Assembly (NCBI GenBank): GCA_023362775.1
Contig: JALMGJ010000008.1
Coordinates: 35,886,501 to 35,950,500 of the forward strand
Direction of reading: 5' to 3'
Source of the DNA: Charina bottae
Taxonomy: Eukaryota > Chordata > Lepidosauria > Squamata > Charinaidae
DNA: 64,000 nucleotides
The notes below the pieces were generated by a model, which was given only the letters and a program-made list of their open reading frames with translations, had not been told where the DNA came from and made no database searches. Of the stretch, positions 51,801 to 56,480 are shown one piece after another (position 1 is the first letter of the stretch; every line of letters starts with the position of its first letter). Made by a program: the position numbers and the translations under genes.

Positions 51801-53299
51801 GTGACACACTTTTTAGACATGCATCATTTCGCGACACACTCTTGTGCAAGCAGGACACAAGGCAGGCACTAGGACCTGTGTGGAATCAAAGCAGGCTTGG
51901 AGGAAGCAAGGCACAAGGCAGGCTCTAGGACCTGCGCAGAATCCTGGCAGGGCAGGTTTGGAGGCAGCAAGGCACAAGGCAGGCACTAGGACCTGCGTGG
52001 AATCCTGGCAGGGCTCGGAGGCAGCAGCAGCCGCAACACACCCAAACACTGCAGCTGACACACTAACGTGTCCCGACACACAGTTTGGAAAGCTCTGTTA
52101 TAGCCTATATGCCCTTACCACCTAAAATGAAAATCATGCATATAGGAAAAGGGGTGCATATAGGAAAAGGGGAACACTCCACTAGCTCCTTGCCTTTCTT
52201 CTACAATTCCAACACAAACACACACACACAGGAAATTAAAAGAGGAAAAGTGAAAGTACAGTACACATTATCCAGCTAGAACATTTCAAGGGAGCAATGA
52301 ACTTTTTATTTTGTTTTATAGTTATTTTAAGGGAGATATGTCTGAATTGAACAAATAATCCATTATTTAACAGAGCAAAGGTTAACCAAAATGCGTATGG
52401 AGCCCCTCTATACCTTTGACATAATTCACAGTAGACGAATTAAGCAAACTCCTGTATTTGTCACTTAGTCCAGAAGCGTTCTCCTATTTGACCAAGGAAG
52501 ATTTCTGGATGAATCCACCAGAAGTTAAGTGAAATTGTAATTAATTCATTTCAGTTCACTAAAACAAATTCCTGTATTTCTCACTGTAATAATACAAAAT
52601 CAGTTTATCTGTTTCTGGGGATCCATTCTTCATCTGAAATTAAATGAACTATTAGAAGTCAATGGCATATATCTTGGAGAAATGGAACTGGGTTCATAAT
52701 GAGTTAATCAAAACAAGCTGTGAACTAATAATTACGAACTTTAAAGATATTATTTCTTTTGTATAAGAATAGGAAGGACCATGCACCTTTCATGCAGAAA
52801 GTCCAAAGTTCAGTCCTCAGCATTTCCAGCTAGGATTGGAGAAGCTTCTTATCTGGAATTCTGGATAGCTTTTGCCAGTTAGTATAAGCAGTACTGGAAT
52901 AGGTGGAGGATTGATATATAACTGTATTCTCTGTTCTACCACTAAGAAAACTTTAATTCTTCCAGCATCTCCAGCAGAAACACCATTTAATATTCCCTTC
53001 CTTTATCCCATCCTTGGATGGAGTATTCCATATATTCCAGCTCCTCTCTTCCAATTGATTTTTGCTTAATTGCTAAGAAAAGGATATTTCTGAGTGGTTT
53101 CCACAGTATTTTTCTTCATTAATGTACCTGCCCATAATTTAAATCTGCCCATCTCAGTGATGTAAACCATATTACATACCTTGATCCGCAGGGTCCCGTA
53201 ACCCAAGTGCATGGCTTGGCTCTCCCTGATGCATAGGTTTCTACATTGTCAACCACTATGGTGGGCTGAAGCCTTGTGTGAACATAGGCACACCAGTTC
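3234..53299 (-). CDS. MMRN1: Multimerin-1 gene, partial (seven 3' coding exons)
   Basis: Joined coding segments on the minus strand are 53299-53180, 45941-45835, 30825-30718, 28395-28225, 19926-17965, 9974-9828 and 3655-3234. The lengths 120, 107, 108, 171, 1962, 147 and 422 give one open frame of 1011 complete codons plus stop, and all junctions are GT/AG with matching phase. Domain order is EMI, Gln-rich linker, long coiled coil, EGF-like, C1q. That order is specific to multimerin-1, since multimerin-2 and the EMILINs lack this EGF/C1q arrangement. Known role: a secreted, disulfide-linked homopolymer stored in platelet alpha-granules and endothelial cells that binds factor V and supports adhesion. 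The length from the EMI domain to the C-terminus is about the same as in mammals, and no exon is broken, so the gene looks functional. The signal-peptide exon is missing from the window and probably lies beyond 64000. Confidence 0.95.
4133..4511. mobile_element. pogo/Tigger-like MITE
   Basis: Terminal inverted repeats CAGGTAGTCCTCACTTAACA and its near complement ending GAGGACTACCTG, flanked by TA on both sides. No coding capacity. A second copy is at 49961-50407. The TA duplication and CAGGTAGTCC ends suggest the Tc1/mariner-pogo superfamily; the family assignment is inference. Confidence 0.75.
4621..4640. repeat. Short interstitial telomere-like tract
   Basis: Three consecutive CCCTAA units plus a partial unit, the vertebrate telomere motif. 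Too short to claim a fusion or break-repair origin. Confidence 0.6.
5640..5995 (+). pseudogene. LINE C-terminal fragment, endonuclease-like (broken)
   Basis: Conceptual translation gives ANQPDIVVVDKDQKT in one frame and, after a ~10-bp duplication that shifts the frame near 5697-5706, VIDIAVLSDRNIRKKEYEKL followed by EELERMWKVKAKVVPVVVGA, LGAV, and SVQKSAVLGTAKILRRTLKL. The order PD...VDVAVxxDxNI...ERMW...VPVVxGALG is how I recall the C-terminal region of LINEs with restriction-enzyme-like endonucleases (R4/Dong/Rex6-like clades). That assignment is from memory and needs a search. The fragment ends with stops just after LWWRT, is 5' truncated and cannot be functional. Confidence 0.6.
6063..6393. 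repeat. Microsatellite cluster: (AG)n, poly-G, (ATG)n/(AAG)n/(GGGGA)n
   Basis: Three simple repeats in 330 bp: (AG)n at 6063-6109, sixteen G at 6152-6167, and an ATG to AAG to G-rich compound tract at 6309-6393. Open frames across it are artefacts of low complexity. Confidence 0.9.
7131..7254. mobile_element. hAT-type hairpin MITE
   Basis: A 124-bp near-palindrome with ends AGTGTTTCTCAACCTTGGCA and GGTTGAGAAACACTG. Flanking 8-mers TTTTAGAA and CCTTAGAA match at six of eight positions. Same family as 28972-29082. Confidence 0.7.
8075..8335 (+). mobile_element. L2-like LINE 3' end
   Basis: Sequence resembling the 3' part of L2 elements (CTACCCAGAGTTGTTTGAAA, then GGGCAGCCTAGAAATT) ending in a (CTAA)n tail at 8295-8331. 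Identification is by memory of the typical L2 3' end, not by alignment. Confidence 0.45.
8295..8331. repeat. (CTAA)n microsatellite
   Basis: Nine or so CTAA units, one imperfect (CTGA), at the end of an L2-like tail. Confidence 0.85.
8840..9005 (-). repeat. MIR-like SINE relic
   Basis: Contains degraded GCAACCATCTTGTGAGATG and GCTGAGAGAGAGAAAGACTG blocks like the better-preserved copies at 16840 and 36285. Old and diverged. Confidence 0.45.
9828..9974 (-). CDS. MMRN1: MMRN1 exon: EGF-like domain
   Basis: The 147-nt exon has acceptor TTTTCAATCCAG and donor GTGAGC. It encodes DYLSCSSSPCQNGGTCVNER followed by KGFVCACRYPFGGANCS. This is a canonical six-cysteine EGF module (C-x4-C-x5-C-x8-C-x-C-x8-C). 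The first two bases complete the Gly codon begun in the coiled-coil exon. The last G joins AT of the C1q exon to make Asp, giving ENAAAIDFSKGSYRY. Presence of this module between rod and C1q is what separates MMRN1 from MMRN2 and the EMILINs. The Asn/Asp-hydroxylation and calcium-binding consensus is weak, so calcium binding is not claimed. Confidence 0.95.
11160..11395 (-). repeat. MIR-like SINE relic
   Basis: Has CCCCACAACATGCCTATGCA and, near the right end, GGATTTGAATCCAGGCCTCT plus ACTGTAATCACTACACCACT, which read in reverse as a tRNA-like head with a B-box. Degraded. Confidence 0.5.
12385..12603 (+). pseudogene. LINE C-terminal coding relic (GH..NRIPKVA..RRT type)
   Basis: Frame of 73 codons ending in TAG at 12601-12603, reading LAGHIFLMENNRIPKVAMSW, IPPNAKRQ, stop, GHPQITCRRTLKALHITWKD, then AQDQKSWKTLTARYAT. 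The pattern GH(I/V)..M..NRIPKVA..W.P..KR.RG.P...RRT....W....A.D...W is a known C-terminal tail of some non-LTR retrotransposon polyproteins. The single internal stop is TGA where the family has Arg (CGA), a CpG decay. The upstream part is missing. It differs from the BovB tail, so a second LINE type is present. Confidence 0.55.
15484..15820 (+). mobile_element. tRNA-derived SINE with BovB-like tail, full length
   Basis: Same family as the copy at 1800, here on the plus strand. The head begins GTGGGGCGTGGTGGCTCAGC and the tail ends CTTTACCTTTACC. A 10-bp target duplication TGAGCACGTG is at 15474-15483 and 15821-15830. Few differences from the other copies, so a relatively young insertion. Confidence 0.92.
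16840..17135 (-). mobile_element. MIR-like tRNA-derived SINE
   Basis: Read on the minus strand, it begins with a tRNA-like head GCCAGTTTGGTCTAGTGGTT and GAGTTCTAGTCCCGCC (A- and B-box like), then a CORE-like block GGGTGACCTTGGGCCAGTCA, and ends in an AT-rich L2-like tail. Very similar to the copy at 36285-36900. Classification as MIR/CORE-SINE is inference. Confidence 0.65.
17314..17568 (-). mobile_element. Internally deleted SINE with 32-bp target duplication
   Basis: Same SINE family, tail at the left and tRNA head at the right. The segment between GTGCAGTCGT and the GAACGCTGTTACC block is missing, so roughly 80 bp are lost. The flanks 17282-17313 and 17569-17600 are identical over 32 bp, beginning GTTTGCTTGG, much longer than the 10-bp duplications of the other copies. 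The host DNA around it resembles an older interspersed repeat. Confidence 0.88.
17965..19926 (-). CDS. MMRN1: MMRN1 giant exon: central coiled-coil rod
   Basis: The 1962-nt exon (about 653 codons) has acceptor CTCCCCTGTAG and donor GTAATG. It starts FKSKGVTELIKEIVKEQFKA, contains FQSDMQETVAQIFK and later MEDGLNKTMMVINSAIDSIQ, all recognisable multimerin-1 rod sequences, and ends with QRNTDSTLEAG. The composition is Glu/Lys/Leu/Gln-rich with repeated heptads typical of trimeric coiled coils. I count about fourteen N-X-S/T sequons (for example NKT, NLT, NQT, NAS), fitting the heavy N-glycosylation known for this protein. No frameshift or stop is present, so the exon is under coding constraint. 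A second smaller open frame overlaps it on the same strand near 18.5 kb and is a shadow. Confidence 0.96.
22060..22760 (+). mobile_element. Possible solo LTR
   Basis: The order of signals resembles an LTR: two GTTCACTCCTCC blocks (enhancer-like), TATA-like TGATAAAAAC at 22421-22430, and AATAAA at 22668-22673. I could not fix TG...CA ends or a target duplication, so the limits are approximate and the call is tentative. No retroviral coding sequence is adjacent. Confidence 0.3.
23659..23692. repeat. (GATT)n microsatellite
   Basis: Eight tandem GATT units within an MMRN1 intron. Confidence 0.9.
25341..25449 (+). mobile_element. RTE-BovB LINE 3' end
   Basis: Encodes QLREAVEDRKAWRAMVHEE and then the BovB 3' UTR GAGTCGGACACGACTAAACG ending in (AAC)n. 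Matches the end of the larger copy at 58509-59105. Severely 5' truncated. Confidence 0.85.
28225..28395 (-). CDS. MMRN1: MMRN1 exon: start of coiled-coil rod
   Basis: The 171-nt exon has acceptor ACCAGCAG and donor GTAAAAG. It encodes VAQKMNEQISSQEMKLTLLQ followed by KKVDNISVVMRDVSRTLSSL and an acidic/basic stretch ending FLKG. The heptad-like spacing of hydrophobic residues fits the first coiled-coil segment of multimerin-1, and the stretch KLTLLQKK is a strong family match. The last G combines with GT of the next exon to make Gly, giving FLKGFKSKG, the expected junction. One N-glycosylation sequon (NIS) is present. The frame remains open into the intron for some distance, so the end was set by the donor and the phase. 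Confidence 0.92.
28396..30717 (-). other. MMRN1 intron downstream of the Gln-rich exon
   Basis: Bounded by donor GTCAGT and acceptor ACCAGCAG. It holds one near-perfect hAT-type hairpin with 8-bp target duplications (28972-29082). Otherwise it is unremarkable AT-rich sequence without exons. Confidence 0.8.
28972..29082. mobile_element. hAT-type hairpin MITE, well preserved
   Basis: A 111-bp element whose halves (CAGTGTTTCTCAACCTTGGC and its complement) pair almost throughout. Exact 8-bp target duplication CTTTAGAG at 28964-28971 and 29083-29090, the hallmark of hAT transposition. Degenerate relatives occur near 2861, 32170, 44846 and 47140. Confidence 0.85.
30718..30825 (-). CDS. MMRN1: MMRN1 exon: Gln-rich linker
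   Basis: The 108-nt exon has acceptor TTCTTTTAG and donor GTCAGT. It encodes a short hydrophilic linker with LLIHSNQAES and a run of five glutamines. It joins in phase to the EMI exon upstream (an Ala codon spans the junction) and to the coiled-coil exon downstream (a Val codon spans it). The motif IHxNQAES followed by a Gln run is also found at this point in mammalian multimerin-1. No catalytic or binding motif is visible. The linker separates the EMI module from the coiled-coil rod. Confidence 0.9.
31530..31587. repeat. (CT)n(GT)n compound microsatellite
   Basis: CT tract running into a GT tract and back to CT. The GT part can adopt Z-DNA, a general property, with no function shown here. 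Confidence 0.9.
32271..32358. repeat. (TAAAA)n microsatellite
   Basis: About 16 pentamer units, the longest pure pentamer array in the window, likely highly polymorphic. Confidence 0.92.
32524..32827 (+). mobile_element. 5'-truncated tRNA-derived SINE
   Basis: Begins within the tRNA head (AAGACGCCAGGCTTGTC) and so lacks the A-box. It continues through the B-box to the ACCTTTACTTACTTT tail. The ends are less certain because I find no clear target duplication. Same family as the copies at 15484 and 41571. Confidence 0.85.
33386..33534 (+). repeat. 149-bp direct duplication, copy 1
   Basis: Identical to 35546-35694 except one base (ATTGG versus ATCGG), 2160 bp apart in the same orientation. 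Contains TTCTTTTTCAG, which resembles an acceptor site, but no supported exon. The flanks of the two copies are unrelated. Confidence 0.95.
35546..35694 (+). repeat. 149-bp direct duplication, copy 2
   Basis: Second copy of 33386-33534 with a single difference. The left flank CACACACACTGGG and a small nearby tandem (TTGTCTTGACACACAAG twice at about 35466-35510) suggest a locally unstable site. No target duplication or tail was seen, so simple segmental duplication is more likely than retroposition. Confidence 0.95.
36285..36900 (-). mobile_element. MIR-like SINE with tandem duplication and nested hAT
   Basis: Same SINE as 16840-17135. The central GGCTGAGAGAGAGTGACTGG...GTCTCCTGG segment of about 100 bp occurs twice (near 36417-36497 and 36520-36600). 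The tRNA head is split by the hAT element at 36628-36886. Confidence 0.75.
36628..36886. mobile_element. Non-autonomous hAT element (copy A)
   Basis: Ends CAGAGCTTTCCAAACTTTTC and GTTTGGAAAGCTCTG form 15-bp inverted repeats, with an exact 8-bp target duplication CACTAGAC (36620-36627 and 36887-36894). The interior holds about two copies of a repeat with GCACAAGGCAGGCACTAGGA. No transposase. Confidence 0.9.
39440..40055 (+). pseudogene. L2-like LINE reverse transcriptase relic
   Basis: Broken translation shows DETDYPDPFQLRFHLEYSTE followed later by LRALFCNPSCWDA, a GVPQGS-like segment (GGTGTCCCATAGGGTTTCAT), and an ADDTQL-like segment (GCTGATGACACCCAGCTTTA) with the YADD region damaged. The block order is that of an L2/CR1-type RT palm. 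Multiple stops and frameshifts make it a dead, old copy. Confidence 0.7.
41571..42010 (+). mobile_element. Chimeric SINE carrying a foreign ~107-bp segment
   Basis: Full SINE from GGGCGTGGTGGCTCAGC to CTTTACCTCTACCT with 10-bp target duplication AGACCAACTT (41561-41570 and 42011-42020). At about 41779-41885 the normal CATGCGGCCACATGACC block is interrupted by a segment that matches, in opposite orientation, about 100 bp of the unclassified repeat at 48640-48745. The short TGCGG common to both at the entry point suggests a template switch or micro-homology insertion. Confidence 0.88.
44131..44205. repeat. (CT)n microsatellite
   Basis: CTTT units followed by a long CT run; about 170 bp from the fold-back element at 44373. 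Confidence 0.92.
44373..44780. mobile_element. Fold-back element, Penelope-like (copy A)
   Basis: Arms 44373-44542 and 44580-44752 are inverted copies of each other, about 170 bp each, around a 37-nt loop. The right flank TTCAACCCTGAGCTACAAAT belongs to the element. Target duplication CAAATTATCTCT / CAAATTGTCTCT (44361-44372 and 44781-44792). The right arm contains CTGAAGA, a stem-loop, and GAAACGTC, a hammerhead-like core. Inverted, truncated copies, variable-length target duplications and hammerhead motifs are known for Penelope-like elements, but no RT is present, so the class is inference. Confidence 0.6.
44667..44718 (+). ncRNA. Hammerhead-ribozyme-like motif
   Basis: Order of parts: TTTTCGCA (possible stem I strand), CTGAAGA (conserved CUGANGA), GTTGCC-TAGCCT-GGCAAT (stem II and loop), GAAAC, then GTC and TGC-AA-GAAAA, which can pair with TTTTCGCA. 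Stem III would be only the ACGU self-complementary dinucleotide step, as in minimal or dimeric type I hammerheads. One extra U sits between CUGAAGA and stem II, a deviation. Activity is not shown. Confidence 0.4.
45783..45816. repeat. (GTT)n next to an MMRN1 donor site
   Basis: About eleven GTT units; (AAC)n on the MMRN1 transcript strand, beginning roughly 17 nt into the intron after the second EMI exon. Confidence 0.92.
45835..45941 (-). CDS. MMRN1: MMRN1 exon: second half of EMI domain
   Basis: The 107-nt exon has acceptor CACCTTGCAG and donor GTATGG. It encodes SQSRTHQVYRIKHMIVTSLE followed by WKCCPGYSGGTCQPT, matching the conserved VYR...VTSLxWxCCPGYSG end of EMI domains. Starting at 45941 gives exactly the multimerin-1 residue count between the last Cys of the previous exon and VYR. 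A second AG at 45913-45912 would cut into that motif and was rejected. A (AAC)n microsatellite on the transcript strand begins only about 17 nt into the downstream intron, unusually close to the donor site. Confidence 0.93.
46002..46190. mobile_element. Fold-back element, Penelope-like (copy B, short)
   Basis: A 189-bp element made almost wholly of two inverted arms meeting at CTTCAGCGCTGAGG (about 46071-46084). Exact 13-bp target duplication GGACATGATACAG (45989-46001 and 46191-46203). Carries CTGAGGA...GAAACATC. Copy A lies 1.2 kb away. Confidence 0.65.
48292..48332. repeat. (CATC)n microsatellite
   Basis: About ten CATC/CCAT units in an MMRN1 intron. Confidence 0.92.
48640..48890 (-). repeat. 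Unclassified repeat, partner of the SINE insert
   Basis: About 100 bp at the left end are nearly identical (three or four differences) to the segment inside the SINE at 41779-41885, in reverse orientation. An open frame of 79 codons runs across it on the minus strand, but I recognise no protein family and do not call it a gene. GC content is above that of its neighbours, which fits a mobile or satellite-like origin. Confidence 0.5.
49961..50407. mobile_element. pogo/Tigger-like MITE with internal hAT fragment
   Basis: Ends CAAGGTAGTCCTTGACTTAC and GAGGACTACCTG, with an interior matching the copy at 4133-4511. Between about 50222 and 50303 it contains the right end of the hAT element seen at 36628, 51775 and 59933 (from the GGCAGCAGCAGCCG block to GTTTGGAAAGC). 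Confidence 0.75.
51105..51590 (-). mobile_element. Possible solo LTR (reverse)
   Basis: On the minus strand: TGTCATGGTCAGGCAG near 51592, TATA-like GGTATATATCC near 51483-51473, and AATAAA at 51209-51204 followed by a TTGACCCCACAAACTGC stretch. The spacing fits an LTR. The ends are not proven; a weak GTTAGA match flanks it. Confidence 0.3.
51775..52097. mobile_element. Non-autonomous hAT element (copy B)
   Basis: Same element as copy A, same orientation, 323 bp. Exact 8-bp duplication TTATAGCC at 51767-51774 and 52098-52105. It carries more copies of the internal GCACAAGGCAGGCACTAGGA unit, which accounts for its larger size. Confidence 0.92.
53180..53299 (-). CDS. MMRN1: MMRN1 exon: first half of EMI domain
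   Basis: The 120-nt exon is preceded by a pyrimidine-rich tract ending ACATAG and followed by donor GTATGT. It encodes NWCAYVHTRL, the EMI-domain signature start, and continues to a PCTWVTGPCGS segment, giving three cysteines. It begins with the third base of a codon and ends with two bases (AG) that combine with the T opening the next exon. EMI domains are cysteine-rich modules used for multimerisation in the EMILIN/multimerin family. I chose the acceptor because it places NWCAYVHTR at the same point as the known vertebrate multimerin-1 exon start. Confidence is high because the next exon restores the expected spacing to the VYR motif. Confidence 0.93.
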
Positions 53300-53505
53300 C
53301 TATGTAAATAGAAAGAGAAAGAAGCAAATGAAGATTTATTATACAACCAATAACATAAATGAAAATATTGATGGACATCTGGGGAAACACTAGACTGAGC
53401 GATAGGATGATGCAGATTTCCTTCCCATTCCAGGTGAATTACTAAGTTGTTATTTCCAAGGCAGCAAGTACAGGCAATTTGCTGACCAAGCAAGAGAGAT
53501 TTACA

Positions 53506-53903
53506 CCAATTGAAGAGAATATTTGTAGCTCAGGGTTGAACTGTGGAGTCCTTGGTGCTCTCTGAGCCTTGTTGTTTTCTTGCAGACATTTCATTGCCAG
53601 ACTAGGCAACATCTTCAGTGCAAAAAGGGAGTGGGACTTGCTCTCTGTTTATATACCATGACTTGTCCTGCTTGTGTTGGTGGAGGTGTTGTTTGTTACA
53701 GTCAATCAACCAAGCAGCAAACAACAGCCCAATCAAGGAACTCCTAAGGGGAGAACAACACCTCCACCAACACAAGCAGGACAAGCCATGGTATATAAAC
53801 AGAGAGCAAGTCCCACTCCCTTTTCACACTGAAGATGTTGCCTAGTCTGGCAATGAAACATTGCAAGAAAACAACAAGGCTCAGAGAGCACCAAGGACTC
53901 CAC
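53506..53903. mobile_element. Fold-back element, Penelope-like (copy C)
   Basis: Two inverted arms of about 165 bp separated by about 70 bp that includes CAATCAACCAAGCAGCAAAC. Exact 11-bp target duplication AGAGATTTACA (53495-53505 and 53904-53914). Left and right arms each carry the CTGAAGA...GAAA core, the right with a small deletion. Confidence 0.65.
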
Positions 53904-55325
53904 AGAGATTTACAGGTTTACCAGTAACTCACATGGAATGCAACCATTTACCAGACATTAATGGGACCGGGGACCAAGTGTACAGTATATCTAAGAGGGC
54001 CTGGCCACCCAGATGAAACTCAGTTTGTAATGACCCTACTAATATTTGCACATGGCAGAATTTGGATCCACTGTATTACGTAACTGTCCACAACTATCAT
54101 CTGCATTTATCTCTGCCATACAGCTGTGCTTTCACTTTTCAAAAATATTACTATTCATTAAATAATGAATTCTGGACATGGCATTTACTCTTTTTTTCTT
54201 TTATACTGTTTCTTCTATTTTTGTACAAGCTCTAACAGACTTATGGCAAGACAATCATTCTTTTTAATTGGTACGCATATATAAAAAATCCATGTGAAAC
54301 TTTGTTTGTGTCCCTTTCTTGCAAAAGAATAAAAAAGAATTAAAAATCTACTCGCTGTTCAAATTTGGTTCTACATTAGTCTCCACCTACCTAAAATAAA
54401 GATGAGTTATAGCAACAAATAACAATGATTACTGCAGCACCACTGGGGACTGTAGTTAAGTAATTTATTTAGAAAGGAAAGAAAGAAAGAGAAAATAAGG
54501 TACAGTATATTTAAAAACCCCTGCTTGATCAGATTTGGAATAAGTTAACTAATGTTCACCATATAGGTCCATTCTGTTCTGTTTCCATCTGGAATAGGTG
54601 GGGGGAGGGGGGTTAAGTGCCCAATGGAATGTTTCATGAGCAGACCTACACTGAAACTCTTGGGAATTGTGAAAGCTTGTGGATAACTAACTTTTGATGG
54701 GCACATTCATCTAGGAAGCTTCGGCTGTTTATCTTTCATTCAGATTTTCATCCAGTCATTTTATATCCTGATTAACCTTTTGGAACCCAAGCCGTGATGC
54801 ATAGTACTCCCTCCTCTAATATGATATTTTCCCACGACAGAAGCCCTATGAGATAGACAGAGCTAAGAGAGGGTGACTGATCCAAAGTCGCCCAATAAGC
54901 TTTCATGGCTGAAGATGACACCAAAAATTGGATCTCATTGATCCTAATCCAGCCGCGTAACAGCTACACCATTATTTGAGTTGCAAAATCAACTTCTCAA
55001 ACATTTCTAGGTCACAGAAGGGTTGTTAAATCTTATTAATTTTATTAACAAGATCCCACAATATCTATCTTGTTTCTTCTAGAAGCCCATATCTACAAAC
55101 CCTTTGTAATTTCCCCCACCTAGCAAGTGAACGTTGTTGCAACTTGCCTCTCAACATGTAATTACAAATCTTGTGAATCAAGCTCATAATTTGTATAGCT
55201 TCGGGTTTAATTGATAGTATCGCTAAATGAAGAGTAATGGGGGATGGGCTGGGAAAGGCTGCTATGGATGCATTGCAAATAGTTGTGAGTTTAAAGTATT
55301 TGTACTTATTGTTCATCTACCTTTG

Positions 55326-55348
55326 TTAATAATAATAATAATAATAAT

Positions 55349-55379
<31 letters not shown>

Positions 55380-55380
55380 T
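55326..55380. repeat. (AAT)n microsatellite
   Basis: Two AAT runs split by AATTAAT; adjacent to a SINE relic. Confidence 0.92.
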
Positions 55381-55590
55381 GCCTTTGAGTCAGTTTTTGA
55401 CTCATGGTGACTGCCTAGACTAGTCCCTTCAGTTTTCTTGGCAAGGTTTTTCAGAAGTGGTTTGCCATTGCCTGCTTCTGAGGGCTGAGAGAGTGACTGG
55501 CCCAAGGTCACCCAGCTGTCTTGATGCCTAAGGCAGGACTAGAACTCCCGGTTTCTACCTCAGTGCCCTACCCACTACACCAAAGTAGCT
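55381..55590 (-). repeat. Composite MIR-like SINE relic
   Basis: Contains TTGACTCATGGTGACTGCCT, TTTTCTTGGCAAGG and the MIR-like GGCCCAAGGTCACCCAGC followed by a tRNA-like head read in reverse near 55590. It sits directly beside the (AAT)n tract. Confidence 0.5.
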
Positions 55591-55849
55591 TTCTATCTAT
55601 CTACCTATCATCAATCTATTTCTGTAATTTAAATACCATTAGCATTCAAAGACTCTTTGCAGTTTACAACATAAAAACATGATTGAACTATTCAATAAAA
55701 AGGTACAAACTATAATTTCAATCATCATATAGTGCCTAGCCATCATAAGGCAAGACCAGTTTCCATCAATCACAGTGGAGCCATCTAAGAATCAGAATAT
55801 CAATCACAGTGGAGCCATCTAAGAATGTCTCCAGGTCCCAAAGACCCCC

Positions 55850-56480
55850 AGGCCTGACAACACAAACAGGTCTTGAGGGACTTCCTAAACGATAGCAGGG
55901 AAGAAGCAAGCCTAACTTCAGGGGAGAGAAAGTTCTACAAGGAGGGTGCCACAGCAGAGAAGGCCTGCCTCCTGGGACCCACCAAATGCAAGTCCCTGGC
56001 AGATGGAACCCATAACACGCCTTCTCTGCCAGATCTAATGAGACGGGTTGATGTAATCAGGGAGAGACAGTCCCTCAGATAACCTGGCCCCATGCCATTA
56101 AGGGCTTTAATGGTCAAAACCAGTACCATGAATTGGACCTGGAAGCAGACTGGCAGCTAATGCAGCTTGCAAAGCAGAGGTGTAATTTGTGCTCTTCTAG
56201 GAGCACACATAACTTCCTGCGCCACCCCATTCTGCACCAGTTGAAGCTTCCAGATACTCTTCAAGGGCAGCCCCAACTACAATGCATTACAGTGGTCCAA
56301 TTTGGAGGTGACTAGGGCATGAGTGACTGTGAGCAGAGCCTCCAGATCCAGGAAGGGGCCCAACGGGTGCACAACACAAAGCTGTGCAAAGGCTTTCCTA
56401 GCCATGACTGCCACCTGTTCTTCGAGCTGGAGTCGCAAGTCTAGGAGGACCCCTATTTCTTCAGCTTCAGTCTGTCAATT
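55850..56480. repeat. Old interspersed repeat (LINE-type, unclassified)
   Basis: Long block with phrases I associate with a common squamate dispersed repeat (AGGGCTTTAATGGTCAAAAC, GAATTGGACCTGGAAGCAGA, GCATTACAGTGGTCCAATTT). Related, more decayed sequence occurs near 21640-21850. No coding frame. Class uncertain; possibly the 5' part of a LINE. A 26-bp direct repeat (CAATCACAGTGGAGCC...) lies just to the left at about 55770-55825. Confidence 0.4.

Larger units (their letters stand above)
45942..53179 (-). other. MMRN1 intron within the EMI domain
   Basis: Bounded by donor GTATGT and acceptor CTTGCAG. It holds a small fold-back element (46002-46190), a (CATC)n tract, an unclassified repeat (48640-48890), a MITE with an internal hAT fragment (49961-50407), an LTR-like region (51105-51590) and a hAT element (51775-52097). 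The EMI halves join in phase with the expected residue count, so no exon is missing here. Confidence 0.8.
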
